Assembly (NCBI RefSeq): GCF_900215375.1
Contig: NZ_OBEF01000008.1
Location: forward strand, 81,783-145,782
DNA: 64,000 bases
Direction: 5' to 3'
Source of the DNA: Enterobacter sp. CC120223-11
GTDB lineage: Bacteria; Pseudomonadota; Gammaproteobacteria; Enterobacterales; Enterobacteriaceae
Shown here: positions 26,076 to 35,612 of the stretch, in pieces
How the letters are laid out: each line of letters begins with the position of its first letter
Position numbering within the stretch: position 1 is the first letter of the stretch
Made by a program: the position numbers and the translations under genes
Notes under the pieces: model-generated
What the model saw: the letters and a program-made list of their open reading frames with translations, nothing else
Told to the model about the DNA's origin: nothing
Database searches by the model: none

Positions 26076-26519
26076 CATTTAACCCTGAGCTTTATTAAAA
26101 TAGTGCGCCTGTCAATCCAGTAATATTTATCTATCCTTTTTATGGCGCAAGGAAATGCTTCAGCCTGCATTGGCTGAATGCAGCATATTGAGTTCACACA
26201 TGAATAACCAGTTAATATCCCAGCGAAATATATGTTTTTATGGCTTTGTTTTTAAATGAGTTTTTATTTCCCCCGCCATTTTGTTGATTCATTGTTTTCA
26301 CTCTGTTTGTGGAGTAAAGATAAACATCACATGACCTGTTTCAATGACCTGCCGTACAATACCGGAGAATAACAAATAATTCACCCACCAGTTTCGAATG
26401 AAAATCACTGAGACGTTCAGCCATAATTAAAAATATTATTCGCGAGCAGGCAAACTATTCCGGACATAAAAAAAGACCCCACAGGGTCTTTTTATTCATC
26501 CTTACGCAAGGACTCGATG
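26076..26519. other. AT-rich intergenic region before dcp
   Basis: I see no convincing gene in these 444 bp. They are clearly more AT-rich than the flanks. One perfect hairpin without a T-run (TTCAGCC / GGCTGAA, 26159-26178) and the dcp terminator lie in it. The right part presumably holds the promoter of the 137-residue exported protein. Confidence 0.5.
26471..26493. terminator. dcp terminator (works on either strand)
   Basis: AAAAGACCC / GGGTCTTTTT forms a stem with a 4-nt loop flanked by A-run and T-run, so it can end transcripts from both sides. It is 27 bp past the dcp stop. Confidence 0.9.
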
Positions 26520-28565
26520 CTATTCACTCAGTCCACGATTTTTTAGCATCGGCTCTGGGCGCGGATCGTGCCCGCGCCAGTCGCGGTAGAGCGCCTCAAG
26601 ATCGCTGCTGTTGCCGCGCGATAATATCGCCTCGCGAAAACGCTGGCCGTTTTCACGGCTCAGGCCACCCTGCTCCACGAACCACTGGTAGCCGTCGTCC
26701 GCCAGCATCTGCGTCCAGACATAGGCGTAATAGCCCGCCGCATAGCCGCCGCCAAAAATATGCGCAAAGTAGCTACTGCGGTAGCGTGGCGGAACAGCGG
26801 CGAGATCGAGTCCTTCGGCCCTGATGGCTTCTGATTCAAACGCATCGACATCGTCCGGCACCGTCTCCGGGTTCAGGCTGTGCCAGTGCATATCGAGCAT
26901 TGCAGAGCTCACCAGCTCGGTCATGTCGTAGCCTTTGTTGAAGGTCGCCGCGCGCATCATGCTGTCGCGTAGCGCTTCGGGCATGGCTTCTCCGCTGTGA
27001 TAATGGCGAGCAAAACGCGCGAAAACGTCCGGGTGCCGCGCCCAATGTTCGTTGATTTGCGAAGGAAACTCGACAAAATCACGGGGCGTATTTGTGCCAG
27101 ACAGACGCGGATAGCGCTGGGTCGCAAACAGCCCGTGCAGGGTATGACCAAATTCGTGGAACAGCGTCACCACGTCATCCCAGCTGAGCAACGCAGGATT
27201 CCCCGCCGTCGGTTTCGGATAATTACAGACGTTGTAGATGACCGGTTGCTGCTCCAGCAGCGTCGACTGCGGCACAAAGTTGTCCATCCACGCGCCGCCG
27301 CCCTTTGAATCGCGGGCGAAGAAATCGCCATAGAACAGCGCCAGCCCTTCACCGTTCGCATCAAAAATTTCCCACACTCGCACGTCCGGGTGGTAAACGG
27401 GAATATCAAAACGCTCAACGAAGCGAATGCCAAAAAGCTCGGAAGCCGTCCAGAATACGCCCTCCGTCAGGACGTTGTTCAGTTCCAGATAAGGTTTGAT
27501 TTTGGCTTCATCTAGCGCGAATCGTGCCAGCCGTACCTGCTCGGCGTAGCGGGCCCAGTCCCAGGCCTGCGCGGTAAACCCACCCTGCTGTTCGTCGATA
27601 ACATGCTGAATATCTGCCAGTTCACGCTCGGCACGCGCGCGCGCCGCAGGCGCAATTTTGCGCATAAAGGTAAAGGCGGCCTCAGGTGTTTTCGCCATCT
27701 GGTCAGCCATGCTCCAGCTGGCGTAATCAGGATAGCCGAGCAGCGCGGCCTGCCGGGCGCGGATGGCCGCCAGGCGCAGGACCGTCGTCCGGGTGTCGTG
27801 CCTGTCACCCTGCTCGTTGCGCACCCAGCCCATTTTAAACAGATTCTCGCGGGTCTGGCGGTCGCGAAGCTGGGCCAGCGCCGGATGCTGAGTGAAGTTC
27901 AGCAACGGAATCAGCCAGCGGTCGGTCAATCCCTTCTCTTGCGCAGCGCTGGCCGCGGCGGCAATCTCCTCTTCGGTCAGGCCATCAAGCTGATGACGAT
28001 AATCGAGTACCAGCCCACCGGATTTGGCGGCAGCCAGCAGGCTCTGATTAAACCGGGTGCTGAGCGTGGCGGCTTCGGTGTTCAGCTCTCGCAGCTGCGC
28101 TTTTTGCTCTGCGTTGAGCTTCGCCCCGGAAAGGATAAAACGCTGATGCACAACCTCTATCAGGCGCAGCGATTCGGCATCCAGCCCCAGAGCGTCACGC
28201 TTGTTCCACAGTTCATCGACGCGTGCGAACAACGCATCATTGAGGTAAATATCATTGGCAAGCCCCGCCAGTTCGGCGGAGAACTGCTCATCAAGCTGCT
28301 GAAGTCGGTCATTGGTGTGAGCGTTGGTCATCGCGAAGAAAACGGAGGTCACGCGATTGAGCAATGCCCCGCTTTTCTCCAGCGCCACAAAGGTATTCTC
28401 AAAAGTGGCTGGCTGCGCGCTCCCGGCAATGGCGGCAATCTCTTCGCGCTTGCGGCGCAGGCCTGCATCAAACGCCGGACGATAGTGCTCGTCCTCAATC
28501 AGATCGAAACGGGGTGCCTGGTACGGCAGCAGGCTGACGGTCAAAAAAGGATTTTCAGAGTACAT
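26520..28565 (-). CDS. dcp: Peptidyl-dipeptidase Dcp (M3)
   Basis: Dcp is a zinc metallopeptidase that releases C-terminal dipeptides from oligopeptides. It has 681 residues, as in E. coli. The M3 zinc motif HEFGH lies in TLFHEFGHTLHGLF at about residue 470, with the downstream glutamate ligand near FVEFPSQINEHW. No signal peptide is visible. In E. coli dcp is directly divergent from ydfG; here the guaD-xdh block is inserted between them. Confidence 0.95.
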   Translation of the reverse strand: MYSENPFLTVSLLPYQAPRFDLIEDEHYRPAFDAGLRRKREEIAAIAGSAQPATFENTFVALEKSGALLNRVTSVFFAMTNAHTNDRLQQLDEQFSAELAGLANDIYLNDALFARVDELWNKRDALGLDAESLRLIEVVHQRFILSGAKLNAEQKAQLRELNTEAATLSTRFNQSLLAAAKSGGLVLDYRHQLDGLTEEEIAAAASAAQEKGLTDRWLIPLLNFTQHPALAQLRDRQTRENLFKMGWVRNEQGDRHDTRTTVLRLAAIRARQAALLGYPDYASWSMADQMAKTPEAAFTFMRKIAPAARARAERELADIQHVIDEQQGGFTAQAWDWARYAEQVRLARFALDEAKIKPYLELNNVLTEGVFWTASELFGIRFVERFDIPVYHPDVRVWEIFDANGEGLALFYGDFFARDSKGGGAWMDNFVPQSTLLEQQPVIYNVCNYPKPTAGNPALLSWDDVVTLFHEFGHTLHGLFATQRYPRLSGTNTPRDFVEFPSQINEHWARHPDVFARFARHYHSGEAMPEALRDSMMRAATFNKGYDMTELVSSAMLDMHWHSLNPETVPDDVDAFESEAIRAEGLDLAAVPPRYRSSYFAHIFGGGYAAGYYAYVWTQMLADDGYQWFVEQGGLSRENGQRFREAILSRGNSSDLEALYRDWRGHDPRPEPMLKNRGLSE

Positions 28566-28597
28566 TTTTTACTCCAGAACGCGTGATTTTCCTTAGA

Positions 28598-29365
28598 TTA
28601 GGCAACCCCTTGATAAACCGCAATGATTTCACCCGCCACCGCCACGGCAATCTCCGCAGGGAGTTTGCCCTTCACATCCGGCAGCCCCATTGGGCAGCGC
28701 ATGGTTTGCAGCCTGTCGCGGCCAATCCCTTTGCCTTCGAGCAAATAATCAAAGCGCTGGCGTTTGGTCTGTGAGCCAATCACGCCGAGATAGCGGTAGC
28801 TCCCCCGACGCAGCAGCGTTTCTGCCAGCGCAAGATCGAGCGGGTGATGATGAGTCATGACGACAAACAGGCTGTTAACCGGGGCGTGGCTCGCTACTTC
28901 GCACGGGTCATCCGTGTGAATGCAGTTCACGCCCGCCGGGGGGCTGCCAAACTGCGACTGCCGTTCATCCACCCAGTTTACTCTGCAAGGCAGCGTGGCA
29001 AGAATAGCCACCAGCGCCTGGCCGACGTGCCCGGCACCGAAAACGAAGATCTCCGGCAGCGCGCGTCCCCAGGGTTCGAACAGCACCTGCGTCATACCGC
29101 CGCAGCATTGCCCGGTGCGCGCCCCCAGGGCAAAGGTCTCCTGTCGGGGCGTGCTGACGCCACTCGCCAGCATCTCTCGCGCAATCGCCATGCACTGAAA
29201 TTCCAGGTTGCCGCCGCCGATGGTGAGCCAGCTGTCATCCTGACTTACGACCATTTTGGTGCCCGCTTCACGCGGCACCGAGCCCTTGTCCTGCAACAGC
29301 GTCAGGATCACCGCGGGCACCCGCCGCGCTCTCAGGTGCAGCAGCACATCAAGCCAGTCGTCCAT
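28598..29365 (-). CDS. xdhC: XdhC, molybdenum cofactor insertase for xanthine dehydrogenase
   Basis: XdhC-family proteins bind and sulfurate the molybdenum cofactor and hand it to XdhB. This one has 255 residues. An N-terminal XdhC/CoxI domain includes GSVPREAGTKMVV and GGGNLEFQCMA, and a C-terminal Rossmann-like domain begins IFVFGAGHVGQAL. It overlaps the 3' end of xdhB by 17 bp and is last in the guaD-xdhABC operon. Confidence 0.9.
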   Translation of the reverse strand: MDDWLDVLLHLRARRVPAVILTLLQDKGSVPREAGTKMVVSQDDSWLTIGGGNLEFQCMAIAREMLASGVSTPRQETFALGARTGQCCGGMTQVLFEPWGRALPEIFVFGAGHVGQALVAILATLPCRVNWVDERQSQFGSPPAGVNCIHTDDPCEVASHAPVNSLFVVMTHHHPLDLALAETLLRRGSYRYLGVIGSQTKRQRFDYLLEGKGIGRDRLQTMRCPMGLPDVKGKLPAEIAVAVAGEIIAVYQGVA

Positions 29366-31715
29366 CCCACACCTCCAGCCTGCTCACGCCAGCCAGCACG
29401 CGCTCCGGCGTCGCGGGGGTATCGAGATGCGGGTGCACGCGATAATCCGCCACCGACGCAATCGCGTCCTGAAGTGCACACCAGACGGAAATGCCGAGCA
29501 TAAACGGCGGTTCGCCCACCGCCTTTGAGCGATACACCGTCTCCTCGCTATTGGCATGGGCCTCCAGCAGGGAGACATTGAAAATCTCTGGCATATCGTT
29601 CACCGCCGGAATTTTGTAGCTCATCGGTCCGTCGGTCAGCAGCCGTCCCTTGTTGTCCCAGCGGAGTTCCTCGGTAGTGAGCCAGCCTGCGCCCTGCATA
29701 AATCCGCCCTCGATTTGCCCGATATCAAGGGCCGGGTTCAGCGACTGGCCCACGTCGTGCAGAATGTCGGTGCGCAGCAGGCGATATTCGCCAGTCAGCG
29801 TGTCGACAATCACCTCTGAGCAGGCCGCGCCCCAGGCGAAATAATAAAACGGCTCGCCGCGTCCGGCCTGACGGTCATAGTGAATGCCTGGCACTTTGTA
29901 GAAGCCCGTTGCGGAGAGCGGCACCTGGTTCAGCCAGGCCTGCATCGCCACCTGAGCAAAGCTGAAGTATTGTGATTTTACCTGCACGATCCCGCCGGAG
30001 AAGACGACCTGCTCAGGCGCACAGTCATGCTGCTGGCAGAGCATGTCGGTCAGCCTCTGGCGAAGCGTCAGGGCGGCAATCTCCGCCGCCTTACCGTTTA
30101 AATCGGCCCCTGAGGACGCGGCTGTGGGCGAAGTGTTGGGCACTTTCCCTGTGCTGGTGGCCGTCACCTGAATCGTCTCCAGCGGAATTTGCAGCACGCT
30201 GGCAACCACCTGCGCCACTTTGGTATTCAGGCCCTGGCCCATCTCCGTGCCGCCGTGATTGAGCTGCACCGTGCCATCGCTGTAAATCAGGATCAGCGCG
30301 CCCGCCTGATTCAGAAAACTGGAGGTGAAAGAGATGCCGAACTTCACCGGCGTCAGCGCCAGCCCGCGCTTGAGCACCGGGCTTTGCGCGTTATATTCGG
30401 CAATTTCCGCCCGCCGCGTGCTGTATTCTGCGCTGTCGGCCAGTTGACCCGTCACCGTCTGCGCCAGGTTTTGCTTCACAGTCTGATGGTAATGGGTAAC
30501 GTTGCGTCCTTCGTCCGTATAAAAATTCCGCTGCCGCACGACCAGCGGATCGAGATGCAAATGGCGTGCAATGGCATCCATGATTTGCTCGATGGCGACC
30601 ATTCCCTGCGGCCCGCCAAAGCCGCGAAACGCGGTATTAGAGGCCAGATTGGTGCGGCAGCGGTAGCCGGTCACTCGCGTATCACCGAGGTAATAAGCGT
30701 TATCGGCATGAAACATTGCCCGGTCGCAAATGGATCCCGACAAATCGAGCGAATAGCCGCAGTTAGCTGCCAGATCGATAACCACGCCCTGCAGTACGCC
30801 CTCGGCGTTGAACCCCACGTCGTAGCGGACAAAGAATGGATGGCGCTTGCCGGTGAGGCGCATATCGTCCCGCCGCGACAGCCGCAGCTTTGCCGGGCGA
30901 CCGGTCAGCCGCGCCGCCAGCGCCGCATGGCAGGCAATGCCCGCCGCCTGGGTTTCTTTCCCGCCGAAGCCGCCACCCATGCGCCGTACATCTACAGTGA
31001 TTTTGCTCTGCGTCACGCCGAGAACCGAGGCCACCAGTTTTTGCACTTCAGTGGGATGTTGCGTGGAGGACCAGATCTGCATCGTGGCATCTTCACCGGG
31101 CAGTGCCAGCGCCACCTGGCCTTCCAGGTAGAAATGCTCCTGGCCGCCAATGTGGAACTGCCCCTGCAAACGGTGTGGAGCATGGGCCAGCGCCGCATCC
31201 GCATCGCCGCGCTGCTGCACGTGCGGCTGCTCGACAAAATGGCCTTTCGCCAGTGCCTCTTCCACGTCCAGGATGGCTTCCAGTGGCTCAAATTCAACGC
31301 TGACGGCGCAGGCTCCGGCACGTGCGGCTTCCGGCGAATGCGCCACCACCATCAGCATCACCTGGCCATGGTATTCGACGATATCTCTGGCAAAAAGGGG
31401 ATCGCCGGGCGCCAGCGGGCCAATATCCAGCTCGCCGGGCACATCCTGCCAGCCAAGCACGCGAACCACGCCGGGTACGGCCAGGCAAGCAGCGGTATCG
31501 ATGCTCAGAATGCGGCCATGGGCGCAGTCGCTCAGGACCGGACAGAGGTGCAGCATACCGGCCAGCGACGTTTTATCGTCGATATACTCCGCCTCGCCGC
31601 TGACGTGGCGTTCGGCGCTTTCATGGACGCGCGACTTTCCCGCCGTGCCCGCCATCTGAGCCTGAAACTGCGCCTTCAGCACCTCTTCTGAAACCACCGG
31701 GGGTTTAACGGACAT
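29349..31715 (-). CDS. xdhB: Xanthine dehydrogenase XdhB, molybdopterin subunit
   Basis: This is the catalytic subunit that hydroxylates hypoxanthine and xanthine to urate, with 788 residues. An a/b hammerhead domain near the N-terminus (VHESAERHVSGEAEYIDD) is followed by the cofactor domain with GGFGGKE, AFRGFGGPQGM and GGTEMGQGLNTK. The catalytic glutamate is in VGEPPFMLG, close to the C-terminus as expected. It overlaps xdhA by 11 bp and xdhC by 17 bp. Confidence 0.93.
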   Translation of the reverse strand: MSVKPPVVSEEVLKAQFQAQMAGTAGKSRVHESAERHVSGEAEYIDDKTSLAGMLHLCPVLSDCAHGRILSIDTAACLAVPGVVRVLGWQDVPGELDIGPLAPGDPLFARDIVEYHGQVMLMVVAHSPEAARAGACAVSVEFEPLEAILDVEEALAKGHFVEQPHVQQRGDADAALAHAPHRLQGQFHIGGQEHFYLEGQVALALPGEDATMQIWSSTQHPTEVQKLVASVLGVTQSKITVDVRRMGGGFGGKETQAAGIACHAALAARLTGRPAKLRLSRRDDMRLTGKRHPFFVRYDVGFNAEGVLQGVVIDLAANCGYSLDLSGSICDRAMFHADNAYYLGDTRVTGYRCRTNLASNTAFRGFGGPQGMVAIEQIMDAIARHLHLDPLVVRQRNFYTDEGRNVTHYHQTVKQNLAQTVTGQLADSAEYSTRRAEIAEYNAQSPVLKRGLALTPVKFGISFTSSFLNQAGALILIYSDGTVQLNHGGTEMGQGLNTKVAQVVASVLQIPLETIQVTATSTGKVPNTSPTAASSGADLNGKAAEIAALTLRQRLTDMLCQQHDCAPEQVVFSGGIVQVKSQYFSFAQVAMQAWLNQVPLSATGFYKVPGIHYDRQAGRGEPFYYFAWGAACSEVIVDTLTGEYRLLRTDILHDVGQSLNPALDIGQIEGGFMQGAGWLTTEELRWDNKGRLLTDGPMSYKIPAVNDMPEIFNVSLLEAHANSEETVYRSKAVGEPPFMLGISVWCALQDAIASVADYRVHPHLDTPATPERVLAGVSRLEVWDGRLA

Positions 31716-33126
31716 AGTCTTTCACCTCCACGGCGTGCGCCGTCGTTGTCATTTGCAGGAGATAGCGTTTCAGCAGGTTTTGTGCGACCTGCAGACGGTA
31801 ATCTGCGCTGGCACGGAAGTCGCTCAGGGGTGAAAACTCTGCCGTCAGCGCTTTTGCAGCTGAGGTGAAGGTTTCCTGGTTTAGCGGCTGTCCTGTTAAA
31901 GCCGCTTCGCAGCGGTAAGCCCTTGCGGGCGTGGCCGCCATGCCTCCGAAGGCGATTCTTGCGCGGACGATGACGCCCCTTTCAACATCAAGATTGATGG
32001 CCGCAAACACGGCAGAAATGTCATCCTCCCGACGTTTGGAGACTTTCCACAGGCGCAAGCCTCGTGACAACGTCACGTCATCAATCAGAATATGCGTGAT
32101 GAACTCACCCGCCTGAAGCAGCGTCTGTCGGTAGCCTGTGAAAAATTCTGCCAGCGGTACTTCGCGCGTCTGTGAGCCACAGCGCAGGCGGAGTCTTGCC
32201 TCCATCGCCAGCAGCGCCGGGGCACAGTCGCCAATCGGTGAGGCGTTGGCAAGATTCCCCCCGAGCGTGCCCTGCTGGCGAATCTGCCAGGAGGCAAAGC
32301 GATCCAGCATTTCGCTGAATGCCGGAAGGCTTGTTTTCAGTTCACGCTGGCAACGATCGAGCGAGGTCATTGCCCCGATAGTCAGTCGATTGCCCTGCAA
32401 TTCGATGTCGTTCAGTTCGCTGACGCGCGCCAGTGATATCAGCCTTGCGTGACGCTGATGCGCCTGAGTAATCAGCAGATTAAGATCGGTGCCGCCCGCC
32501 AGCAGCCGCGCCTGCGGGTAGTGCAGATATGCCGCCGCCAGCGCGTCCAGCGATTCCGGCATCAGCAAATTCTCACTGGATTGCGCGCCAATGCCCTGCA
32601 GGCGCTGCACGGTTTCTGCCTCATGTTCGGGGAACGAATCTGTGACAGGCGACTTCAGAAGCTGCATCGCTGCTTCAACGATGGGCCGGTAGCCCGTGCA
32701 GCGACAAAGGTTACCACCCAGATGGTGCGCCACGGTGGCGCTGTCGGCTTGAGGAGCATGCTTACACATCACAAAGGTAGACATCACAATGCCAGGCGTG
32801 CAAAAACCGCATTGCGAAGCGTGCCCGCAGGCAAGAGTCTGCTGCACAGGATGCAGTTCGCCGTGGTGTGCCAGGTCCTCAACCGTCAGCAACTGCTTGC
32901 CGTGCAGCTGGCCGACCAGCAGCAGACACGCGTTGGCGCTGCTGTAGCGAATTTTTCCCTCTTCAGCCGTGCCGACGACCACCGTGCAGGCCCCGCAGTC
33001 ACCAGAGGCGCAGCCCTCTTTGGTCCCGCAGCGCCGCTGGTCGTTGCGCAGCCAGTTCAGGACGGTGAGATTTGGGTCGACGTTTTCAATCGAAATAACG
33101 TGCTGGTTAAGCAAAAATTGCGTCAT
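31705..33126 (-). CDS. xdhA: Xanthine dehydrogenase XdhA, iron-sulfur/FAD subunit
   Basis: This electron-transfer subunit has 473 residues. The plant-type [2Fe-2S] motif is in GCASGDCGACTVVVG, and the second [2Fe-2S] site uses CGFCTPG and NLCRCTGYRPI (about 100-150). A FAD-binding domain (about 190-360, with LLAGGTDLNLL and GGNLANASPIGD) and the CO-dehydrogenase-flavoprotein C-terminal domain follow. The start at 33126 has GGAGGTG upstream and overlaps the guaD stop as ATGA. Confidence 0.93.
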   Translation of the reverse strand: MTQFLLNQHVISIENVDPNLTVLNWLRNDQRRCGTKEGCASGDCGACTVVVGTAEEGKIRYSSANACLLLVGQLHGKQLLTVEDLAHHGELHPVQQTLACGHASQCGFCTPGIVMSTFVMCKHAPQADSATVAHHLGGNLCRCTGYRPIVEAAMQLLKSPVTDSFPEHEAETVQRLQGIGAQSSENLLMPESLDALAAAYLHYPQARLLAGGTDLNLLITQAHQRHARLISLARVSELNDIELQGNRLTIGAMTSLDRCQRELKTSLPAFSEMLDRFASWQIRQQGTLGGNLANASPIGDCAPALLAMEARLRLRCGSQTREVPLAEFFTGYRQTLLQAGEFITHILIDDVTLSRGLRLWKVSKRREDDISAVFAAINLDVERGVIVRARIAFGGMAATPARAYRCEAALTGQPLNQETFTSAAKALTAEFSPLSDFRASADYRLQVAQNLLKRYLLQMTTTAHAVEVKDYVR

Positions 33127-34451
33127 GCGGCCACCTCCAGCGTATCGCGCCGCCAGGCACATTCGCCGTTAATCCACGTCTGAGCGATGTTACGATCGTC
33201 CCCGAGCGTCATCAGCATAAACAGGCGTTCGTAGATGTCGTGGCAGCGCGCGTCCCGCAGTTGCTGCAAAGGGGAAACAGCTGGATCGAGCACCACAAAA
33301 TCCGCCTCTTTACCGGCCGCGAAATTGCCAATCTTATCGTCAAGGCAGAGCGCTCGTGCCCCGCCAAGGGTCGCGTGATAGAACGCTTCGCTCGCGCAAA
33401 GCTTATAGCTTTGCAACTGGCCGATTTTGTAGGCCTCGCCGAGCGTGCGCAGCATGCTGAAGGTGGTTCCCGCGCCGACGTCGGTACCGATGCCCATTTT
33501 TACCTGCTTATGCCAGCAGGTGTGCAGCCGGAACAGGCCGCTGCCGAGGAACAGGTTTGAGGTCGGACAGAATGCCACGGCCGAATCGCTGTGGTGCAGG
33601 CAATCCCACTCGGCATCCTGCAAATGGAGAGCGTGAGCAAAGACGCTGCGCTTCCCCGTCAGGCCATAGTGGTGATACACGTCGAGGTAGTTTTCATGCT
33701 CCGGCCACAGGCTTTTCACCCACTCGACCTCCTGTGGGTTTTCACTCAAATGGGTGTGCAGCCAGGTATCCGGAAATTCTTCACGCAGACGCTGAACGGC
33801 TTCGAGCAGCGCGGGCGTTGAGGTGGGTGCAAAGCGCGGGGTGATGGCGTAGCCAAGGCGCTGATGATTGTGCCAGCGCAGGATAAGCTCCCGAGTTTGC
33901 CGGAAGCTCTGCTCGGCGCTTTCCGTCAGATAGTCAGGCGCGTTGCGATCCATCATCACCTTGCCGGCAATCAGGCGCATATTGTGCTGCGCGGCAGCGG
34001 CAAACAAAGCATCGACGGATTCAGGATGTACGGTGCCAAACACCAGTGCCGTAGTGGTGCCGTTTGACAGCAGCTGATTGAGGAAAAATGCCGACATCTG
34101 CGCCGCATGCCCGGCGTTGTGATACTGGCCTTCAACCGGGAAGGTGTAGGTGGTGAGCCACTCGAGCAGCTGCTCACCAAAGGCACCCATCATCTCCGTT
34201 TGCGGGTAATGCAGGTGGCTGTCGATAAAACCAGGCACTATCAGCTTGTCACGAAGATCGGTCCAGTCGTTTGGCTGACGAAGGTGTGACTGCCCTTCCT
34301 CCCAGCTCATCAGCGCGGCGATACGCCCTTCGGCGATAAACAGCAAACCATCCTCAAGATAGCGTGCGTGTTGGGCTATTTCCTGCGGCGAATCAGCCAC
34401 CGCGGCAATATCGAAAAAACGGCCTCGCAGCGCAGAACAATAATCAATCAT
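33123..34451 (-). CDS. guaD: Guanine deaminase GuaD
   Basis: GuaD is an amidohydrolase that turns guanine into xanthine and ammonia. It has 442 residues from the ATG at 34451 (GAGG upstream). Metal and active-site motifs are SHLHYPQTEMMG (H-x-H), THLSENPQEVEWV, the AFCPTSN loop and GIGTDVGAG. It is first in the operon, so the genes encode guanine to xanthine to urate in order. No urate-degrading gene is in the window. Confidence 0.93.
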   Translation of the reverse strand: MIDYCSALRGRFFDIAAVADSPQEIAQHARYLEDGLLFIAEGRIAALMSWEEGQSHLRQPNDWTDLRDKLIVPGFIDSHLHYPQTEMMGAFGEQLLEWLTTYTFPVEGQYHNAGHAAQMSAFFLNQLLSNGTTTALVFGTVHPESVDALFAAAAQHNMRLIAGKVMMDRNAPDYLTESAEQSFRQTRELILRWHNHQRLGYAITPRFAPTSTPALLEAVQRLREEFPDTWLHTHLSENPQEVEWVKSLWPEHENYLDVYHHYGLTGKRSVFAHALHLQDAEWDCLHHSDSAVAFCPTSNLFLGSGLFRLHTCWHKQVKMGIGTDVGAGTTFSMLRTLGEAYKIGQLQSYKLCASEAFYHATLGGARALCLDDKIGNFAAGKEADFVVLDPAVSPLQQLRDARCHDIYERLFMLMTLGDDRNIAQTWINGECAWRRDTLEVAA

Positions 34452-34531
34452 ATCTGACCTCGTCTGATGCCTGTCTGAATAACGGCATACTTTTAGAATA
34501 GAAATAAGCAGGTGAGTTGTCAGACTGAATT

Positions 34532-34546
34532 GCAAATAAAATGCCA
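34532..34546 (-). promoter_or_regulatory. Sigma-54-like promoter of guaD-xdhABC
   Basis: On the minus strand TGGCAT-TTTAT-TTGC matches the RpoN consensus except C to T at one position, with exact -24/-12 spacing, about 81 bp before the guaD start. It fits nitrogen-controlled purine catabolism. Confidence 0.72.
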
Positions 34547-34589
34547 AACTGGCTTTATCAATAAATGATTAATTATCAATACATTATCT

Positions 34590-34662
34590 ATTATTCATTC
34601 ATTTGCGCAACAAAATGAATAATATTCACCCCGCAACCGTTTGCCAAAGTGCGCAAACGGTT
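34590..34662. promoter_or_regulatory. Two large inverted repeats upstream of guaD
   Basis: ATTATTCATT (34590-34599) pairs with AATGAATAAT (34614-34623) across 14 bp, and AACCGTTTGC (34635-34644) pairs perfectly with GCAAACGGTT (34653-34662) across 8 bp. They lie 45-130 bp upstream of the sigma-54-like element, where activator sites would be expected. They are candidate operators for a purine- or nitrogen-responsive regulator, or for the divergent ydfG side. The rest of the 411-bp gap (34452-34862) shows no gene. Confidence 0.5.
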
Positions 34663-34862
34663 ACTCTGCATAAATATCGAATAACCGTCGTTTTTTGTGG
34701 GCCAATGCGCCGTTAATAACGCACAACGTTGAGGCAACTGCCCCTTTTTTGCGCACGATCAAGGGGCTTTTACGGCGACAAAAGGCAACAAAGTTCCTTT
34801 ACCGAAGGCTGACCCCGCGTGCTATGGTATGGCAACCGTTAACGTATTGAGGAACAGGAAGA

Positions 34863-35612
34863 ATGATTGTACTTGTTACCGGAGCCACCGCCGGGTTTGG
34901 TGAAAGCATCACCCGCCGTTTTATCGCCAATGGCCATAAAGTTATTGCCACCGGGCGCCGCCACGAGCGTCTGCAGGAGCTGAAAGAAGAGCTCGGCGAT
35001 AACCTGCTGACCGCGCAGCTCGACGTACGTAATCGCGCCGCCATTGAAGAGATGATTGCTAACCTCCCTGCCGAATGGCGCAATATCGATATTCTGGTCA
35101 ATAACGCCGGGCTGGCGCTGGGTATGGAGCCTGCGCAGAGAGCCAACGTCGATGACTGGGAAAACATGATCGACACCAACAACAAAGGCTTAGTCTACAT
35201 GACCCGCGCGGTGCTGCCGGGCATGGTGGAACGTAACGTCGGCCACATCATCAACATCGGTTCTACCGCCGGAAGCTGGCCTTATGCGGGCGGCAACGTC
35301 TATGGCGCGACCAAAGCCTTCGTTCGCCAGTTCAGCCTGAACCTGCGCACCGACCTGCATGGCACCGCCATTCGCGTCACGGACGTCGAACCAGGCCTGG
35401 TTGGCGGCACCGAGTTCTCCAACGTGCGCTTTAAAGGTGATGATGCGAAAGCAGATAAGACCTATGAGAACGCCAACGCCCTTTCCGCGGAAGACGTCAC
35501 CGAAGCCGTATGGTGGGTGGCGACGCTGCCGAAACACGTCAACATCAATACCCTTGAGATGATGCCGGTCAGCCAGACCTACGCCGGGCTGAGTGTCCAC
35601 CGCCAGGGCTAA
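34863..35612 (+). CDS. ydfG: NADP+-dependent 3-hydroxy acid dehydrogenase YdfG
   Basis: YdfG is a short-chain dehydrogenase acting on L-serine, L-allo-threonine, 3-hydroxyisobutyrate and similar acids. It also reduces malonic semialdehyde in the Rut pyrimidine pathway. It has 249 residues (E. coli 248). TGATAGFGE (6-14) binds the nucleotide, GRR at 31-33 marks NADP preference, and the catalytic set is S134, Y147 and K151 (YGATK). AGGAAG precedes the ATG. rspR follows 92 bp downstream. Confidence 0.95.
   Translation: MIVLVTGATAGFGESITRRFIANGHKVIATGRRHERLQELKEELGDNLLTAQLDVRNRAAIEEMIANLPAEWRNIDILVNNAGLALGMEPAQRANVDDWENMIDTNNKGLVYMTRAVLPGMVERNVGHIINIGSTAGSWPYAGGNVYGATKAFVRQFSLNLRTDLHGTAIRVTDVEPGLVGGTEFSNVRFKGDDAKADKTYENANALSAEDVTEAVWWVATLPKHVNINTLEMMPVSQTYAGLSVHRQG

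Noticed and set aside
27603..28586. 327-codon plus-strand frame
   Set aside because: Shadow of dcp on the other strand.
30189..31691. 500-codon open frame on the plus strand
   Set aside because: It is antisense to xdhB, whose motifs and length are complete. The antisense product is rich in His/Arg/Gln with no recognisable features.
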